64,000 nt of DNA from Archangium violaceum. GTDB lineage: Bacteria > Myxococcota > Myxococcia > Myxococcales > Myxococcaceae. The translations under genes were made by a program, and so were the position numbers. The stretch lies in the NCBI RefSeq assembly GCF_016859125.1, contig NZ_CP069338.1, positions 11,473,501-11,537,500 on the forward strand, written 5' to 3'. Below are positions 10,889 to 18,675 of this stretch, piece after piece; positions within the stretch are counted from its first letter, which is position 1; every line of letters starts with the position of its first letter. Under the pieces are notes generated by a model. That model did not search any database, was not told the origin of the DNA, and saw nothing but the letters and a program-made list of their open reading frames with translations.

Positions 10889-11968
10889 GTGGCGAGCGTC
10901 CTCATCGACCTGCGCATGGTCCGTGGCCGGCTGCACGGCATCGCGCGTTACGCGCTGGAGTTGGCGAACCGGCTGCCCGCGCTGGCACCGGACCTGAGCT
11001 TCAGCGGCCTCACGGCTCCCGAGGGACTCCCGGCGGGGCTCGGCGCCCTCTCCCCGCGCATCCCCCTGCACCGCTGCCCGGTGGGCTTCCTGTCTCCCTT
11101 GGAGCAGCCGGCACTCGCCGCCTCGCTCGCTCGACTGGCGCCCGACCTGTTCCACGCGACGTCCTTCTCCGTGCCCGCGCTCTGGCCCGGACGGATGGTG
11201 GCCACGCTCCACGACGCCAACCACCTGGTGCTGTCGGAGCAGTACGGCCCGGGCCGCCGCGCCTACTACAAGCTGATCGTCGGTCCCCGGGCGAAGACGG
11301 CCCGCGCGCTCATCACCGTGTCCGAGTTCTCCCGCGAGGAGCTGGCGCGGGAGCTCGGCCTGTCGCCCTACCGCCTCCAGGTGATTCCCAATGGCGTGGA
11401 CGCGCGATACCAGCCGCAGACGGCCTCGGAGCTGAAGGACTTCCGCGAGCGCCGGGGACTGCCGCCGCGCTTCTTCCTCGCGGTGGGCAACACCAAGGCC
11501 TTCAAGAACCTCGGGATGTTGGCGGAGCTCGCACCGTCGCTGCCGGTGCCCCTCGTACTGCTGGCCGGCAAGGGCGCGGTGTGGGAGCTGGGCTTCCCGG
11601 ACTCGACGATTGAAGTGTCCGAGCTGCCCGAGGACGACATGCCGCGCCTCTACGGGGCCGCGACCGCGTTGCTGTTCCCCTCACGGTACGAAGGCTTCGG
11701 CCTGCCTCCCCTGGAGGCCATGGCCTGCGGCACTCCGGCGGTGGTGGCGCGCACCTCCTCGCTGCCGGAGGTGGTGGGCGAGGCCGCGCTGCTGCTCCCA
11801 CCGGATGACGCGAACGCCTGGCGGGAGACGGCGCTGAAGCTGCTGCGCGACGATGCCCTGCGCCATGAGCTCTCGGAGAAGGGCCGCGAGCGCGCCGCGC
11901 GCTTCAACTGGGACGACTGTGCACGGCGCACCCTGGCCACCTACCGCCGGGCGCTGGAGTCCCGCTGA
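10889..11968 (+). CDS. GT4-family glycosyltransferase (mannosyltransferase-like)
   Basis: 359 residues starting at GTG 10889. N-terminal part begins VLIDLRMVRGRLHGIARY, a pattern of GT4 enzymes acting on polysaccharide repeat units, followed by DLFHATSFSVPALWPG. The C-terminal part has RLQVIPNGVDARY, the linker VGNTKAFKNL, and the E-x7-E donor site in YEGFGLPPLEAMACGTPAVV. Ends with the usual C-terminal helix. Divergent from the other GT4 gene across 91 nt that must hold both promoters; no strong ribosome binding site is visible at the GTG. Donor sugar cannot be assigned. Confidence 0.88.
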   Translation: MASVLIDLRMVRGRLHGIARYALELANRLPALAPDLSFSGLTAPEGLPAGLGALSPRIPLHRCPVGFLSPLEQPALAASLARLAPDLFHATSFSVPALWPGRMVATLHDANHLVLSEQYGPGRRAYYKLIVGPRAKTARALITVSEFSREELARELGLSPYRLQVIPNGVDARYQPQTASELKDFRERRGLPPRFFLAVGNTKAFKNLGMLAELAPSLPVPLVLLAGKGAVWELGFPDSTIEVSELPEDDMPRLYGAATALLFPSRYEGFGLPPLEAMACGTPAVVARTSSLPEVVGEAALLLPPDDANAWRETALKLLRDDALRHELSEKGRERAARFNWDDCARRTLATYRRALESR

Positions 11969-11998
11969 GCGGGCTCCAATCCCCGACGAGCCGTCCGA

Positions 11999-13192
11999 CT
12001 ACTCGTTCGTCCCGAGAACGCCGTTGTCGTCGCGACCCCAGCTCCAGAGGGTGCCATCCTCGAGCACGGCGAAGGCGGAATTGTGGGTACCACTCGCGGA
12101 CACGACACCCGAGAGGTAGGCAGCCGGAGTGCCGGACGGGGTGCAACTGCTCGCCACCCGCACCGCGGTGTTGGGGCCGTTGTTGACGGTGCTGCTGGTG
12201 GTGCAATTACCCAACTCGCCATACCCATTGGTGCTGCTCCAGCTCCAGAGCGAACCGTCCTGGGCCACGGCCAGGGCAACGGTGTCCCCCGCCGCGATGG
12301 ACGTGATGGGCGAGGAGGTCGGGAGACCCGCCACCTGCCAGGTGGGAATGAAGCCACCCGTGCTCCACACGGTGCCATCGGTCTTCAGGGCCACGACGAA
12401 GCTCTCACCGGCGGCAATGGCCTTCGCGGGCGAGAGCTCCGGGATCTTCCTCGGAACCTTGAGCGGCTCCGAGATGATTCCGAGCTGCCTGTTGATGTTG
12501 ACACCCCAGCCCCACACGTTTCCGTTGGAATCCAGGGCGTAGGTGTTATCGCCATTCGCGGCAATGGCCGTGATTGGCACGCCCCCGAACCCCGTCACAT
12601 GCACAGGCGAATAATGAGTGGTGGTGGTCCCATCACCCAGGGCGCCACTGTAGTTATGGCCCCAGGTCAACACGCGACCATCGTTCGTCAAAGCCACCGA
12701 GTGGTTGATCCCAGCGGCAACAGCCTTCGCACCAGTGACCACGGGGTTCCCGCCCGACGCGCCATGGCCGAGTTGGCCCAGGATGTTGAAGCCAAAGGTA
12801 TGCACCGAGCCATCGCCGAGCAGGACAATAGAGTGCCAATCGCCACCGTCGAAGTCTACTGCGGTGGAGAGGCCCGACGGCATCTCCGCCGGCACGCTGC
12901 GCGAGGTCGTGGTGCCATCGCCAAGCTGCCCATACGCATTGAAGCCCCAGCCCCAGCGCTTGGTGTCGCCGGTGATGGCAAAGACATTCGAAGTGCCAGC
13001 AAACACCTTCTCGACACCCGACAAGGCGGTGACCTGCATCGGAACGGAGCGCGAGAGCCCACGCTCGACCTGCCCCACGGCGGACGGAGACTGCTCGGTA
13101 TTGCCCTCCTGGCCCCCACAACCCACCACCAGCGCGGACCCCAGCATCACACCCAGAAAGCCCCTGGCCGCTGAATTCATAGACATACGCAT
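11999..13192 (-). CDS. RCC1-repeat lipoprotein
   Basis: 397 residues from the ATG at 13192. A lipoprotein signal (positively charged N-terminus, hydrophobic stretch, VVGC lipobox with C25) is followed by about seven RCC1/ATS1 repeats, each with the W-G-x-N-x-x-G-Q-L-G-x-G core, for example WGWGFNAYGQLGDG, HTFGFNILGQLGHG, LTWGHNYSGALGDG and WSWGRDDNGVLG. These fold as a seven-bladed propeller, here probably on the cell surface or in the periplasm. Such lipoproteins are frequent in myxobacteria and have no established role. GAGAGA about 12 nt before the ATG is a weak binding site; ATGs two and four codons on are alternatives. The upstream region is AT-rich and carries repeats and a CRP-like palindrome. 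Confidence 0.88.
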   Translation of the reverse strand: MRMSMNSAARGFLGVMLGSALVVGCGGQEGNTEQSPSAVGQVERGLSRSVPMQVTALSGVEKVFAGTSNVFAITGDTKRWGWGFNAYGQLGDGTTTSRSVPAEMPSGLSTAVDFDGGDWHSIVLLGDGSVHTFGFNILGQLGHGASGGNPVVTGAKAVAAGINHSVALTNDGRVLTWGHNYSGALGDGTTTTHYSPVHVTGFGGVPITAIAANGDNTYALDSNGNVWGWGVNINRQLGIISEPLKVPRKIPELSPAKAIAAGESFVVALKTDGTVWSTGGFIPTWQVAGLPTSSPITSIAAGDTVALAVAQDGSLWSWSSTNGYGELGNCTTSSTVNNGPNTAVRVASSCTPSGTPAAYLSGVVSASGTHNSAFAVLEDGTLWSWGRDDNGVLGTNE

Positions 13193-13282
13193 GTGTTTGA
13201 TTCTCTCGTGTGTTCGTTCACCCGGGCCCGTTTCCCTCAAGCCCGAGTGAGGAGCTTCCTACCAAGCACCTCTGACATACGC

Positions 13283-13298
13283 TGTGAACCAATTCACA
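13283..13298. promoter_or_regulatory. Palindrome with exact CRP-family consensus
   Basis: TGTGA-ACCAAT-TCACA: both half-sites and the 6-bp spacer match the CRP/FNR-family TGTGA-N6-TCACA consensus exactly. It lies 91 bp upstream of the RCC1 start codon, a usual activator distance. Confidence 0.5.
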
Positions 13299-13314
13299 CG
13301 AAACACTGACAAAG

Positions 13315-13371
13315 TTCGTCACCCCTCCAGCTAAATTTTGTCAGTCTTCAGCCAATTTTCGTCACCCTCCA
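13315..13371. repeat. Direct repeat TTCGTCACCC(C)TCCA
   Basis: Copies at 13315-13329 and 13358-13371 start 43 bp apart, about four helical turns. Between them an AATTTTGTCA / AATTTTCGTCA pair repeats as well. Regular spacing on one face of the helix fits a multi-site regulator upstream of the RCC1 gene. Confidence 0.4.
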
Positions 13372-13499
13372 CCTGCATCAGGAGGGACTGGAAAATTCAG
13401 CCCAGGTCAGCCACAAGCAAGAAACAATATTTACAAGAAAAAATATAGATTACCGCGAAGAGCACCAGGAGGTGCCGGCGCGCCCAGGCAGGTGGCCGC

Positions 13500-14597
13500 C
13501 TACCCCGGAGTCCCGCTCGCCACGTCCTGCTCACCGGGCCGGGCACTCACGGGCAGGGTCCTCTCCAGCTCGTCCGGGTTGAGGCGGAACCAACGAGCCA
13601 CGAGCAGGACCTCCTGCGCCTCGTGCGCGCGCAGGCCAATGGCCCTCGGCTCTGGCCGCTCGAAGATCTCGCCCACCCTCGCCTCCAGGACGAGTCGCTC
13701 CTGGGCGGTGCTCGGAACCGGGAGCTCCGCGCGCACGCTGCCCCGGCGCACGACATAGACGCGGTCCTCTCCACCATGGCCCGGCACGGTGTAGACGAAG
13801 GAGAGGCGCTCCACGAACTGGCCGATCCGCAGCAACTCGGCCTGCACGCGCGCCAGCGTCTCCGCCCGATCCCTCAGCTCGGCCGCGTACTCGAACTGGA
13901 GGCGCCGGGCCGCGACGCTCATCCGCTCGCGCAGCAGGGCGAGCGGTTGGTCCGTCACGCCATTCAGGAAGTCACGGGCCTGGGCGACTCGCGCCAGATA
14001 CTCGGTACGCGTGCAACCCCCGGCGCACGGCGACAGACAGCGCCCGACCTGGCCGCGCATGCAACGCGGATCCTCCCGGAGACGGAAGAGCTCTATCTGA
14101 TCCGCCAGCCGCATGGGCGTGTCCGAGGGGCAGTCGCGCAGCTCCAGAAGATCGCTCACCGCCCGCACCGCCCCGGTGGCCGCCTGTCGGCCCCGGATGG
14201 GACCGAAGTACTCGGCACCATCGTTGATGACGTGGCCCACGACCAGCAGCCGGGGCACGGCCTCGCGCGTCAGCTTGATGAAGCACAGCGAGCTGTCGCG
14301 CTTGTGCTCCACGTTGAAGAGGGGCCGCCAGCGTTTGATCAGCCGGAACTCCTCCAGCAGCGCGGCGAACTCGCTCGGGACGTAGTCCCACTCCACGCCG
14401 TGCGCGTGCCCGATGATCTCCGCCGCCTTCTCCCCACGCTGGGCCCGGAAGTAGGAGAGCAGCCGCGTGCGCACCTTCACCGACTTGCCCACGTAGAGCA
14501 CCTCTCCCGAGGGTCCCCTCATGCGGTAGACCCCGGGACGGTTCTCGGCGCGGGCGCGGACGTCCTCGTGGAGTTGTTCGATCAGGCGTGCGCTCAT
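13500..14597 (-). CDS. UvrC-like GIY-YIG nuclease-domain protein
   Basis: 365 residues from ATG 14597. The N-terminal 100 residues are a GIY-YIG nuclease domain (GVYRMRG at 22 and YVGKSVKVRTRLLSYF at 35, then the catalytic Glu/Lys region LLEEFRLIKRWRPLFN), as in UvrC. Then come a four-cysteine region (CMRGQVGRCLSPCAGGC), as in UvrC and Cho relatives, and a UvrB-binding-like stretch (ARRLQFEYAAELRDRAETL). The C-terminal RNase H-like endonuclease domain and HhH motifs of UvrC are missing, so it could make only the 3' incision, like E. coli Cho, or act elsewhere. A hairpin (14608-14629) lies 11 nt before the start codon. Confidence 0.85.
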   Translation of the reverse strand: MSARLIEQLHEDVRARAENRPGVYRMRGPSGEVLYVGKSVKVRTRLLSYFRAQRGEKAAEIIGHAHGVEWDYVPSEFAALLEEFRLIKRWRPLFNVEHKRDSSLCFIKLTREAVPRLLVVGHVINDGAEYFGPIRGRQAATGAVRAVSDLLELRDCPSDTPMRLADQIELFRLREDPRCMRGQVGRCLSPCAGGCTRTEYLARVAQARDFLNGVTDQPLALLRERMSVAARRLQFEYAAELRDRAETLARVQAELLRIGQFVERLSFVYTVPGHGGEDRVYVVRRGSVRAELPVPSTAQERLVLEARVGEIFERPEPRAIGLRAHEAQEVLLVARWFRLNPDELERTLPVSARPGEQDVASGTPG

Positions 14598-14607
14598 GCG
14601 GCGAATA

Positions 14608-14629
14608 CCCGGTGTGGAACAACACCGGG
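14608..14629 (-). promoter_or_regulatory. Inverted repeat beside the GIY-YIG gene start
   Basis: CCCGGTGT (14608-14615) and ACACCGGG (14622-14629) form a perfect 8-bp stem with a 6-nt loop, ending 11 nt from the ATG on the minus strand. It could act as an operator or as an RNA hairpin over the ribosome landing site. Confidence 0.35.
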
Positions 14630-14780
14630 GATCGCCCAGGGTACAGCGCACACACGGCGAAAAGAGACAGCCGGCGGAGCGTGCGCCTCGTGCACGGCCG
14701 GAGAGCGCGCGGCGGAACGGGCGTTCAACGGGCCCCCCGTTGGGAGGCCCGGCTCCGCGCTCCGGCTTGGCTCGAGAGAA

Positions 14781-15344
14781 CTACTGGCCCTGGCAGTCCG
14801 CCAGGTCGTACTTGAAGTCGCGGCGAGGCGTGTAACCCGGGTTCTGGTTGACGGCCGCCACGTTCAGCTCCTGGTAGGTGTACTCCGGGCCGCTGGTGAG
14901 CGGAAGCTGCGTGTTGCTGATCCGCGTGCTCCACAAGGCGACCTTGCCAATGGTGCCGTTGGACTCGAGCTTGTAGCAGGTCACGATGCGCGAGTCGGTC
15001 GTCGACACGCGGCACGAGGTGTACGTGCCGAGCACCTCGCGCTTCTCGTACTCGCAGCGGCAATCCCAGGGATCGTAATCCAGGGACACGAGCGCCGCCT
15101 CGTAGCCCGTGCTCGTCTTCACGAGCTCGAAGTGCGCGTACTCGTCCTGCGCCTGCTGGCAATACAGGAGGGTGTTGCTGTCGAGCGCCGCGGCCTTCTT
15201 CGCGACCGCCACGGGCTCCGGCGCACGCTGGGACGTGGGCGGCAGGTTCTCGGTGGGTTGCTGCGTCGTCTCGGAGCTGCAGCCGAGGTTCACGACGGCA
15301 CACGCCGCCGCCATCACCACGGAGGTACGCCAGGAGTTCTTCAC
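14781..15344 (-). CDS. Small Cys-rich lipoprotein, unknown function
   Basis: 187 residues from GTG 15344, preferred because GGAAAGGA lies 6 nt before it; the ATG two codons upstream directly abuts that site. Lipoprotein signal with a VNLGC lipobox, then a Pro/Thr/Ala-rich stretch and a globular part with several cysteines (CQQ, WDCRCEYEK, SCRV, TCYK, DCQGQ) likely to form disulfides in the periplasm or on the surface. No family recognised. The upstream 60 nt are AT-rich. Confidence 0.7.
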   Translation of the reverse strand: MKNSWRTSVVMAAACAVVNLGCSSETTQQPTENLPPTSQRAPEPVAVAKKAAALDSNTLLYCQQAQDEYAHFELVKTSTGYEAALVSLDYDPWDCRCEYEKREVLGTYTSCRVSTTDSRIVTCYKLESNGTIGKVALWSTRISNTQLPLTSGPEYTYQELNVAAVNQNPGYTPRRDFKYDLADCQGQ

Positions 15345-15447
15345 GAGCATTCCTTTCCAGGAATCAGGGTTGAGGAATGCCTTTGTCACAAAAGTCCTCC
15401 TGGGGACAACGTATAATTTTGTGACATTACTGTTCATCCCCCTCCCG

Positions 15448-15810
15448 TCAGGGCACGCGGGTGAACCGGCGTACGGTCTCGACGAGCGAGGCCAGCTCGA
15501 AGGGTTTGCGCAAGGCCGCGGTCACAGCCGGATGCGTCTCCGCCAGGATGCTGATGGCCACGACCGGCACATCGTGGAGGGTCGGGTCGGAACGCAGCCG
15601 CTCGAGAAACGCCCAGCCGTGCATCCGCGGCATGATGAAGTCGAGCAGCACCAGCGCGGGTCTTTGCCCCTTCGACAACCACGCGAGCGCGCTGTCTCCA
15701 TCGGTCGTGCTCACCACCTGGCACCCCGCATCCGCCAGCGCGGCTTCGATGACCTCGCGCAGATCGCTCTCGTCCTCGACCAGGAGAATGACAAGGGGGT
15801 TGGCCGCCAT
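15448..15810 (-). CDS. Single-domain response regulator
   Basis: 120 residues, only a receiver domain: acidic pocket ED (12-13), phosphoacceptor D57 in LLDFIMPRMHG, and the RKPF Lys/cis-Pro switch region. Start is ATG 15810; the upstream open frame lacks protein character. With no output domain it should act by binding a partner or as a phosphate sink. No kinase is adjacent. Confidence 0.88.
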   Translation of the reverse strand: MAANPLVILLVEDESDLREVIEAALADAGCQVVSTTDGDSALAWLSKGQRPALVLLDFIMPRMHGWAFLERLRSDPTLHDVPVVAISILAETHPAVTAALRKPFELASLVETVRRFTRVP

Positions 15811-15887
15811 AGGCGGCCGTGCATAGGCCAGCGGGCCGGGTAGCAACAGGGAACATCTGCCGGTTCGTACCGGCATTCCCTCGGGAC

Positions 15888-16241
15888 TCAGCGCTCCTCG
15901 AACATGGCCTGGAGGACACGCCAGGCGAGCTGGACCTCCCGTCCGGAGCGGTGGGAGAGGAAGTCGCAGATCTCCGCGACCTGATCGTTGCGATCTCGCT
16001 CGAATCCCTGGAACAGCGTCTTCAACGACACATTGAGGCCACCCGCCAACTTCCCCAGCGTCTCCAGGGAGGGCGAGAAGGATCCGCGCTCGATGCGCCG
16101 GATGGCATCGACCGACAGTTCGCTGCGCTCGGCGAGCTTCTCCTGGGTGAGTCTCCGCGCGGTCCTCAGGCGACGCATGTGGTCGCCGAACTGCAGGTGC
16201 AAACGCCCCCCTCCAGCCAGCCTGTTCTTCTCGTTCTCCAT
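15888..16241 (-). CDS. XRE-family helix-turn-helix regulator
   Basis: 117 residues from ATG 16241. An XRE/Cro-type domain covers about 18-78: FGDHMRRLRTARRLTQEKLAERSELSVDAIRRIERG, with the L-T-Q-E-x-L-A recognition set, then SLETLGKLAGGLNVSLKTLF. A short C-terminal helix-rich tail follows (about 85-117). Probably a local transcription regulator; the target is unknown. It lies 77 nt downstream of the receiver gene's promoter side and 96 nt from the O-antigen-ligase-like gene, all read leftward. Confidence 0.85.
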   Translation of the reverse strand: MENEKNRLAGGGRLHLQFGDHMRRLRTARRLTQEKLAERSELSVDAIRRIERGSFSPSLETLGKLAGGLNVSLKTLFQGFERDRNDQVAEICDFLSHRSGREVQLAWRVLQAMFEER

Positions 16242-16336
16242 CACCAGGATAATTGGGGGGGCCCCGCGCGCTGTGAAGTGCGCATGTTCTGGGCTTGACC
16301 TTGCATTTGCTCTGGGGTCGCCAGAGGCCGCACGTG

Positions 16337-17578
16337 TCACGAAGCGGACCGCTTGTTCTCGGGTACAGGAGGCCCGGCGAACCCCGCGCCGAGGATCAGC
16401 ACGAAGGCCTGCGAGGCCTGTGTGTGGAAGAGCGGATCGTGCAGCAACGACAACAGGCAGAAGAACACGAGCGCCCCGAGCGCCCCCAGCCCCTCGGGCC
16501 GGGTCCTCGGCAGGCGCCGCGCGAGCCAGCCCAGCAACACCACGAACAGGAGGGCCCCCGGGACACCTGTCTCGGCGGCCATGCTGAGAAACTGGTTGTG
16601 CGACTTGCCCGGGTGCTCACGCGCCTGCTCGGGCATGTCGGGAGTGGCGTAGAGGCGTGCCTGGAATCGCCCCGGGCCCACGCCCGTGACGGGGCTCTGG
16701 CGCAGCGCGCACAGGCCCGTCTCCAGCAGCGCCGCCCGGCTCCCCGAGCCCTGCTGGGTGGTGCTGTTGAGGAAGCGCTCGCGCAGGGGCCTGTTGAGGG
16801 TCAGCGTGAGCACGGCCAGTCCCAGCACCGCGGCGCAGGCCGGGAGGGCCACGCGCCTCGGCAGGCCGAGCAGCACCACCAACCCCATCACTCCCACGAG
16901 GGCCACGCTGGCCGCTCGCGCGTAGGGGAAGAGGCCCACGGAGACGAGCCCCACCGCCGCCACGCACAACGCCGCCGTCCGTCGCCGCCCCTCCAGGAGC
17001 AACCCCATGCCCAGGGCGAAGGCCACGATCATGCCGCCGATGTGCGAGAACTTCAGCCGGTGGAACAGCAGGCCTCCGGCCATGAAGCGGTTCTCCGTGC
17101 CGGGAACGAGCTCATAGACGCGATCGAACGGAAGGCGCGTCCACGCGAACGGAGCCCAGGCCTCGGGCCCGGGCCACACGCCGAAGTGCTGCAGCCCCGC
17201 CACCGCGCACGACACGAGGAACACCCCGCCCAGCACCCACGCCAGGCGCACCCTGCGCGCGTCCGACAGCTGGCCGAGCGCCACCGCCGCCACGGGGATG
17301 CCCACGAAGTCCAGCAGGCGAGCCACGCCCGTGCCGCTCGGCGGATGGCCCGACAGCGTCGGTACCAGCAGGGCCCACGCGAGGAAGGCCACCAGGGGGG
17401 CCCAGGCGCGCAGCGCTCCGCGCACCGTGACGCCTCTCCGCCAGGCCGCCCCCAGTGCCCCCAGCGCGCAACCCGCGAACCCCACCGCCGCGAGCCCCTC
17501 CAGGAACAAGCACCCCACGCCCCACAGGGCCAGACACACCAGCAACCCGCGCTCGAGCACCCCGGCGCGAACGGTCAC
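16337..17578 (-). CDS. O-antigen ligase/polymerase-family membrane protein
   Basis: 413 residues, about ten to twelve hydrophobic segments. The diagnostic periplasmic loop lies near 285-340: SGSRAALLETGLCALRQSPVTGVGPGRF, then HPGKSHNQFLSMAAETGVPGALLF, with the conserved H-N-x-x-L and E-x-G-x-x-G of O-antigen ligase (WaaL/Wzy_C) proteins. It would join or polymerise lipid-linked glycan at the outer leaflet of the inner membrane. GTG 17578 overlaps the lptG stop by 4 nt (GTGA), so translation is coupled. Last gene of the purH-purD-lptFG operon, and its placement beside LPS-export genes supports an LPS role over an exopolysaccharide one. Confidence 0.85.
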   Translation of the reverse strand: MTVRAGVLERGLLVCLALWGVGCLFLEGLAAVGFAGCALGALGAAWRRGVTVRGALRAWAPLVAFLAWALLVPTLSGHPPSGTGVARLLDFVGIPVAAVALGQLSDARRVRLAWVLGGVFLVSCAVAGLQHFGVWPGPEAWAPFAWTRLPFDRVYELVPGTENRFMAGGLLFHRLKFSHIGGMIVAFALGMGLLLEGRRRTAALCVAAVGLVSVGLFPYARAASVALVGVMGLVVLLGLPRRVALPACAAVLGLAVLTLTLNRPLRERFLNSTTQQGSGSRAALLETGLCALRQSPVTGVGPGRFQARLYATPDMPEQAREHPGKSHNQFLSMAAETGVPGALLFVVLLGWLARRLPRTRPEGLGALGALVFFCLLSLLHDPLFHTQASQAFVLILGAGFAGPPVPENKRSAS

Positions 17579-18675
17579 GCCCCGCTCCTCCCCAGCAGGC
17601 CCTCACCACGCAGCCACAACACGGTCGCGGCCACCACCAGCAGCATGGCCGGGAGCCACGCGGCCACCACGGGCGACATGCGTTCGGAGAGCGCCAGCGT
17701 CCGGGCCACCACGATCAGGCTCCACATCGTCACGGAGATGAGCAACCCCTCGACGATGGCCACCGTCAGGTGTCCCTTGCGTCCCGGGCGCAGCGCCAGC
17801 CCCACCGCCAGCATCGCCGCGGGGAAGCCCGCCAGCGGGTAGGCGAAGCGGTTGTGCAGCGTGAGCGAGAACTGCCGTGTACTCAGCCCCACCTCTCCGC
17901 GCGCGATGATCTGCTCACGCAACACCGGCACCCGCATCTGTTCGGGCCGCCCAGGGCGGATGCGGAAGATCTGGGGAGTGGCTCCCAGGTCGTACTCGGC
18001 CTCCTCCAGCTCTCGCACCTGGGACTGGCCGTCCTTCGTGAAGGAGCGCTCCACCACGCCCTCGAGCTTCCAGCGCGTGCCCTCCACCGGGAGCATGCGC
18101 TTCGCGTCCAGGCGACGCGCCAGCCGGAACTCCGGGGTGACGGTGAGGATCGCCACCTGTTCGAAGCCCTCCTGCGCGCTGCCTCCGCGCAGGTAGAAGA
18201 TGTGGTCACCCTTGCGGAACCACTGCTTGGGGTTGTGATACAGGCCCCAGTCACCCCAACGGTTGAAGCGCTGGATGGAGATCTCCTCCACGCGCTGGGC
18301 CGCCTTGACGACGACCCACTCGTCGAAGGCCACGAGCCCCACGCACGCCACCGCCACGCACAACGCCACCGGCAGGTAGAGGGCGTTGGGTCCGAAGGTG
18401 AGGGACTGCATCGCCGTCACCTCGCCGCGCTTGCGCAGGGAGGACACCGAGGCCCCCGCCGCCAGGAGCAGCGCCGCCGGCCCGAGCTGCTGCGTGGCCA
18501 CCAACGCCTTGTTGGCGTACAGCAGCATCACGTTCCACACCCAGCCCTCGCCGGTGTAGTTGCGCGCCCGGTCCACGAAGTCCACCACCAGGAACACCGT
18601 GAGCACGGCGGCGAGGATGCCCACCGAGAACACGATGTACGTGCGGGCCACGTACCGGAAGAGCGTCCCGTTCAC
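17575..18675 (-). CDS. lptG: LPS export ABC-type permease LptG
   Basis: 366 residues from GTG 18675, which overlaps the lptF stop (GTGA). YjgP/YjgQ-family permease: TM1 (TYIVFSVGILAAVLTVFLVVDF), a second and third TM near 60-130 with LRKRGEVTAMQSLTFGP (coupling region contacting the LptB ATPase), a periplasmic beta-jellyroll (about 150-265), and TM segments to the C-terminus (NRFAYPLAGFPAAMLAVGLAL). With LptF and LptB it lifts LPS out of the inner membrane. lptF and lptG are not separable by sequence alone; I assign this one as LptG from gene order. Confidence 0.88.
   Translation of the reverse strand: MNGTLFRYVARTYIVFSVGILAAVLTVFLVVDFVDRARNYTGEGWVWNVMLLYANKALVATQQLGPAALLLAAGASVSSLRKRGEVTAMQSLTFGPNALYLPVALCVAVACVGLVAFDEWVVVKAAQRVEEISIQRFNRWGDWGLYHNPKQWFRKGDHIFYLRGGSAQEGFEQVAILTVTPEFRLARRLDAKRMLPVEGTRWKLEGVVERSFTKDGQSQVRELEEAEYDLGATPQIFRIRPGRPEQMRVPVLREQIIARGEVGLSTRQFSLTLHNRFAYPLAGFPAAMLAVGLALRPGRKGHLTVAIVEGLLISVTMWSLIVVARTLALSERMSPVVAAWLPAMLLVVAATVLWLRGEGLLGRSGA

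Larger units (their letters stand above)
13193..13499. other. AT-rich non-coding stretch upstream of the RCC1 gene
   Basis: About 300 bases of markedly lower GC than the surroundings, with no gene. It contains the CRP-like palindrome (13283-13298), a direct repeat of TTCGTCACCC(C)TCCA, and an A/T-rich block near 13430-13452. It is the promoter region of the RCC1 gene on the minus strand and the end of the GIY-YIG gene lies at its far side. Confidence 0.5.

Noticed and set aside
12083-13174. 363-residue plus-strand ORF over the RCC1 gene
   Set aside because: Antisense of clear RCC1 repeats; its repeats mirror those of the real gene.
14726-14742. CAACGGG/CCCGTTG hairpin as terminator of the small lipoprotein gene
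   Set aside because: Seven-bp stem with no T-run on either strand, so termination is not supported.
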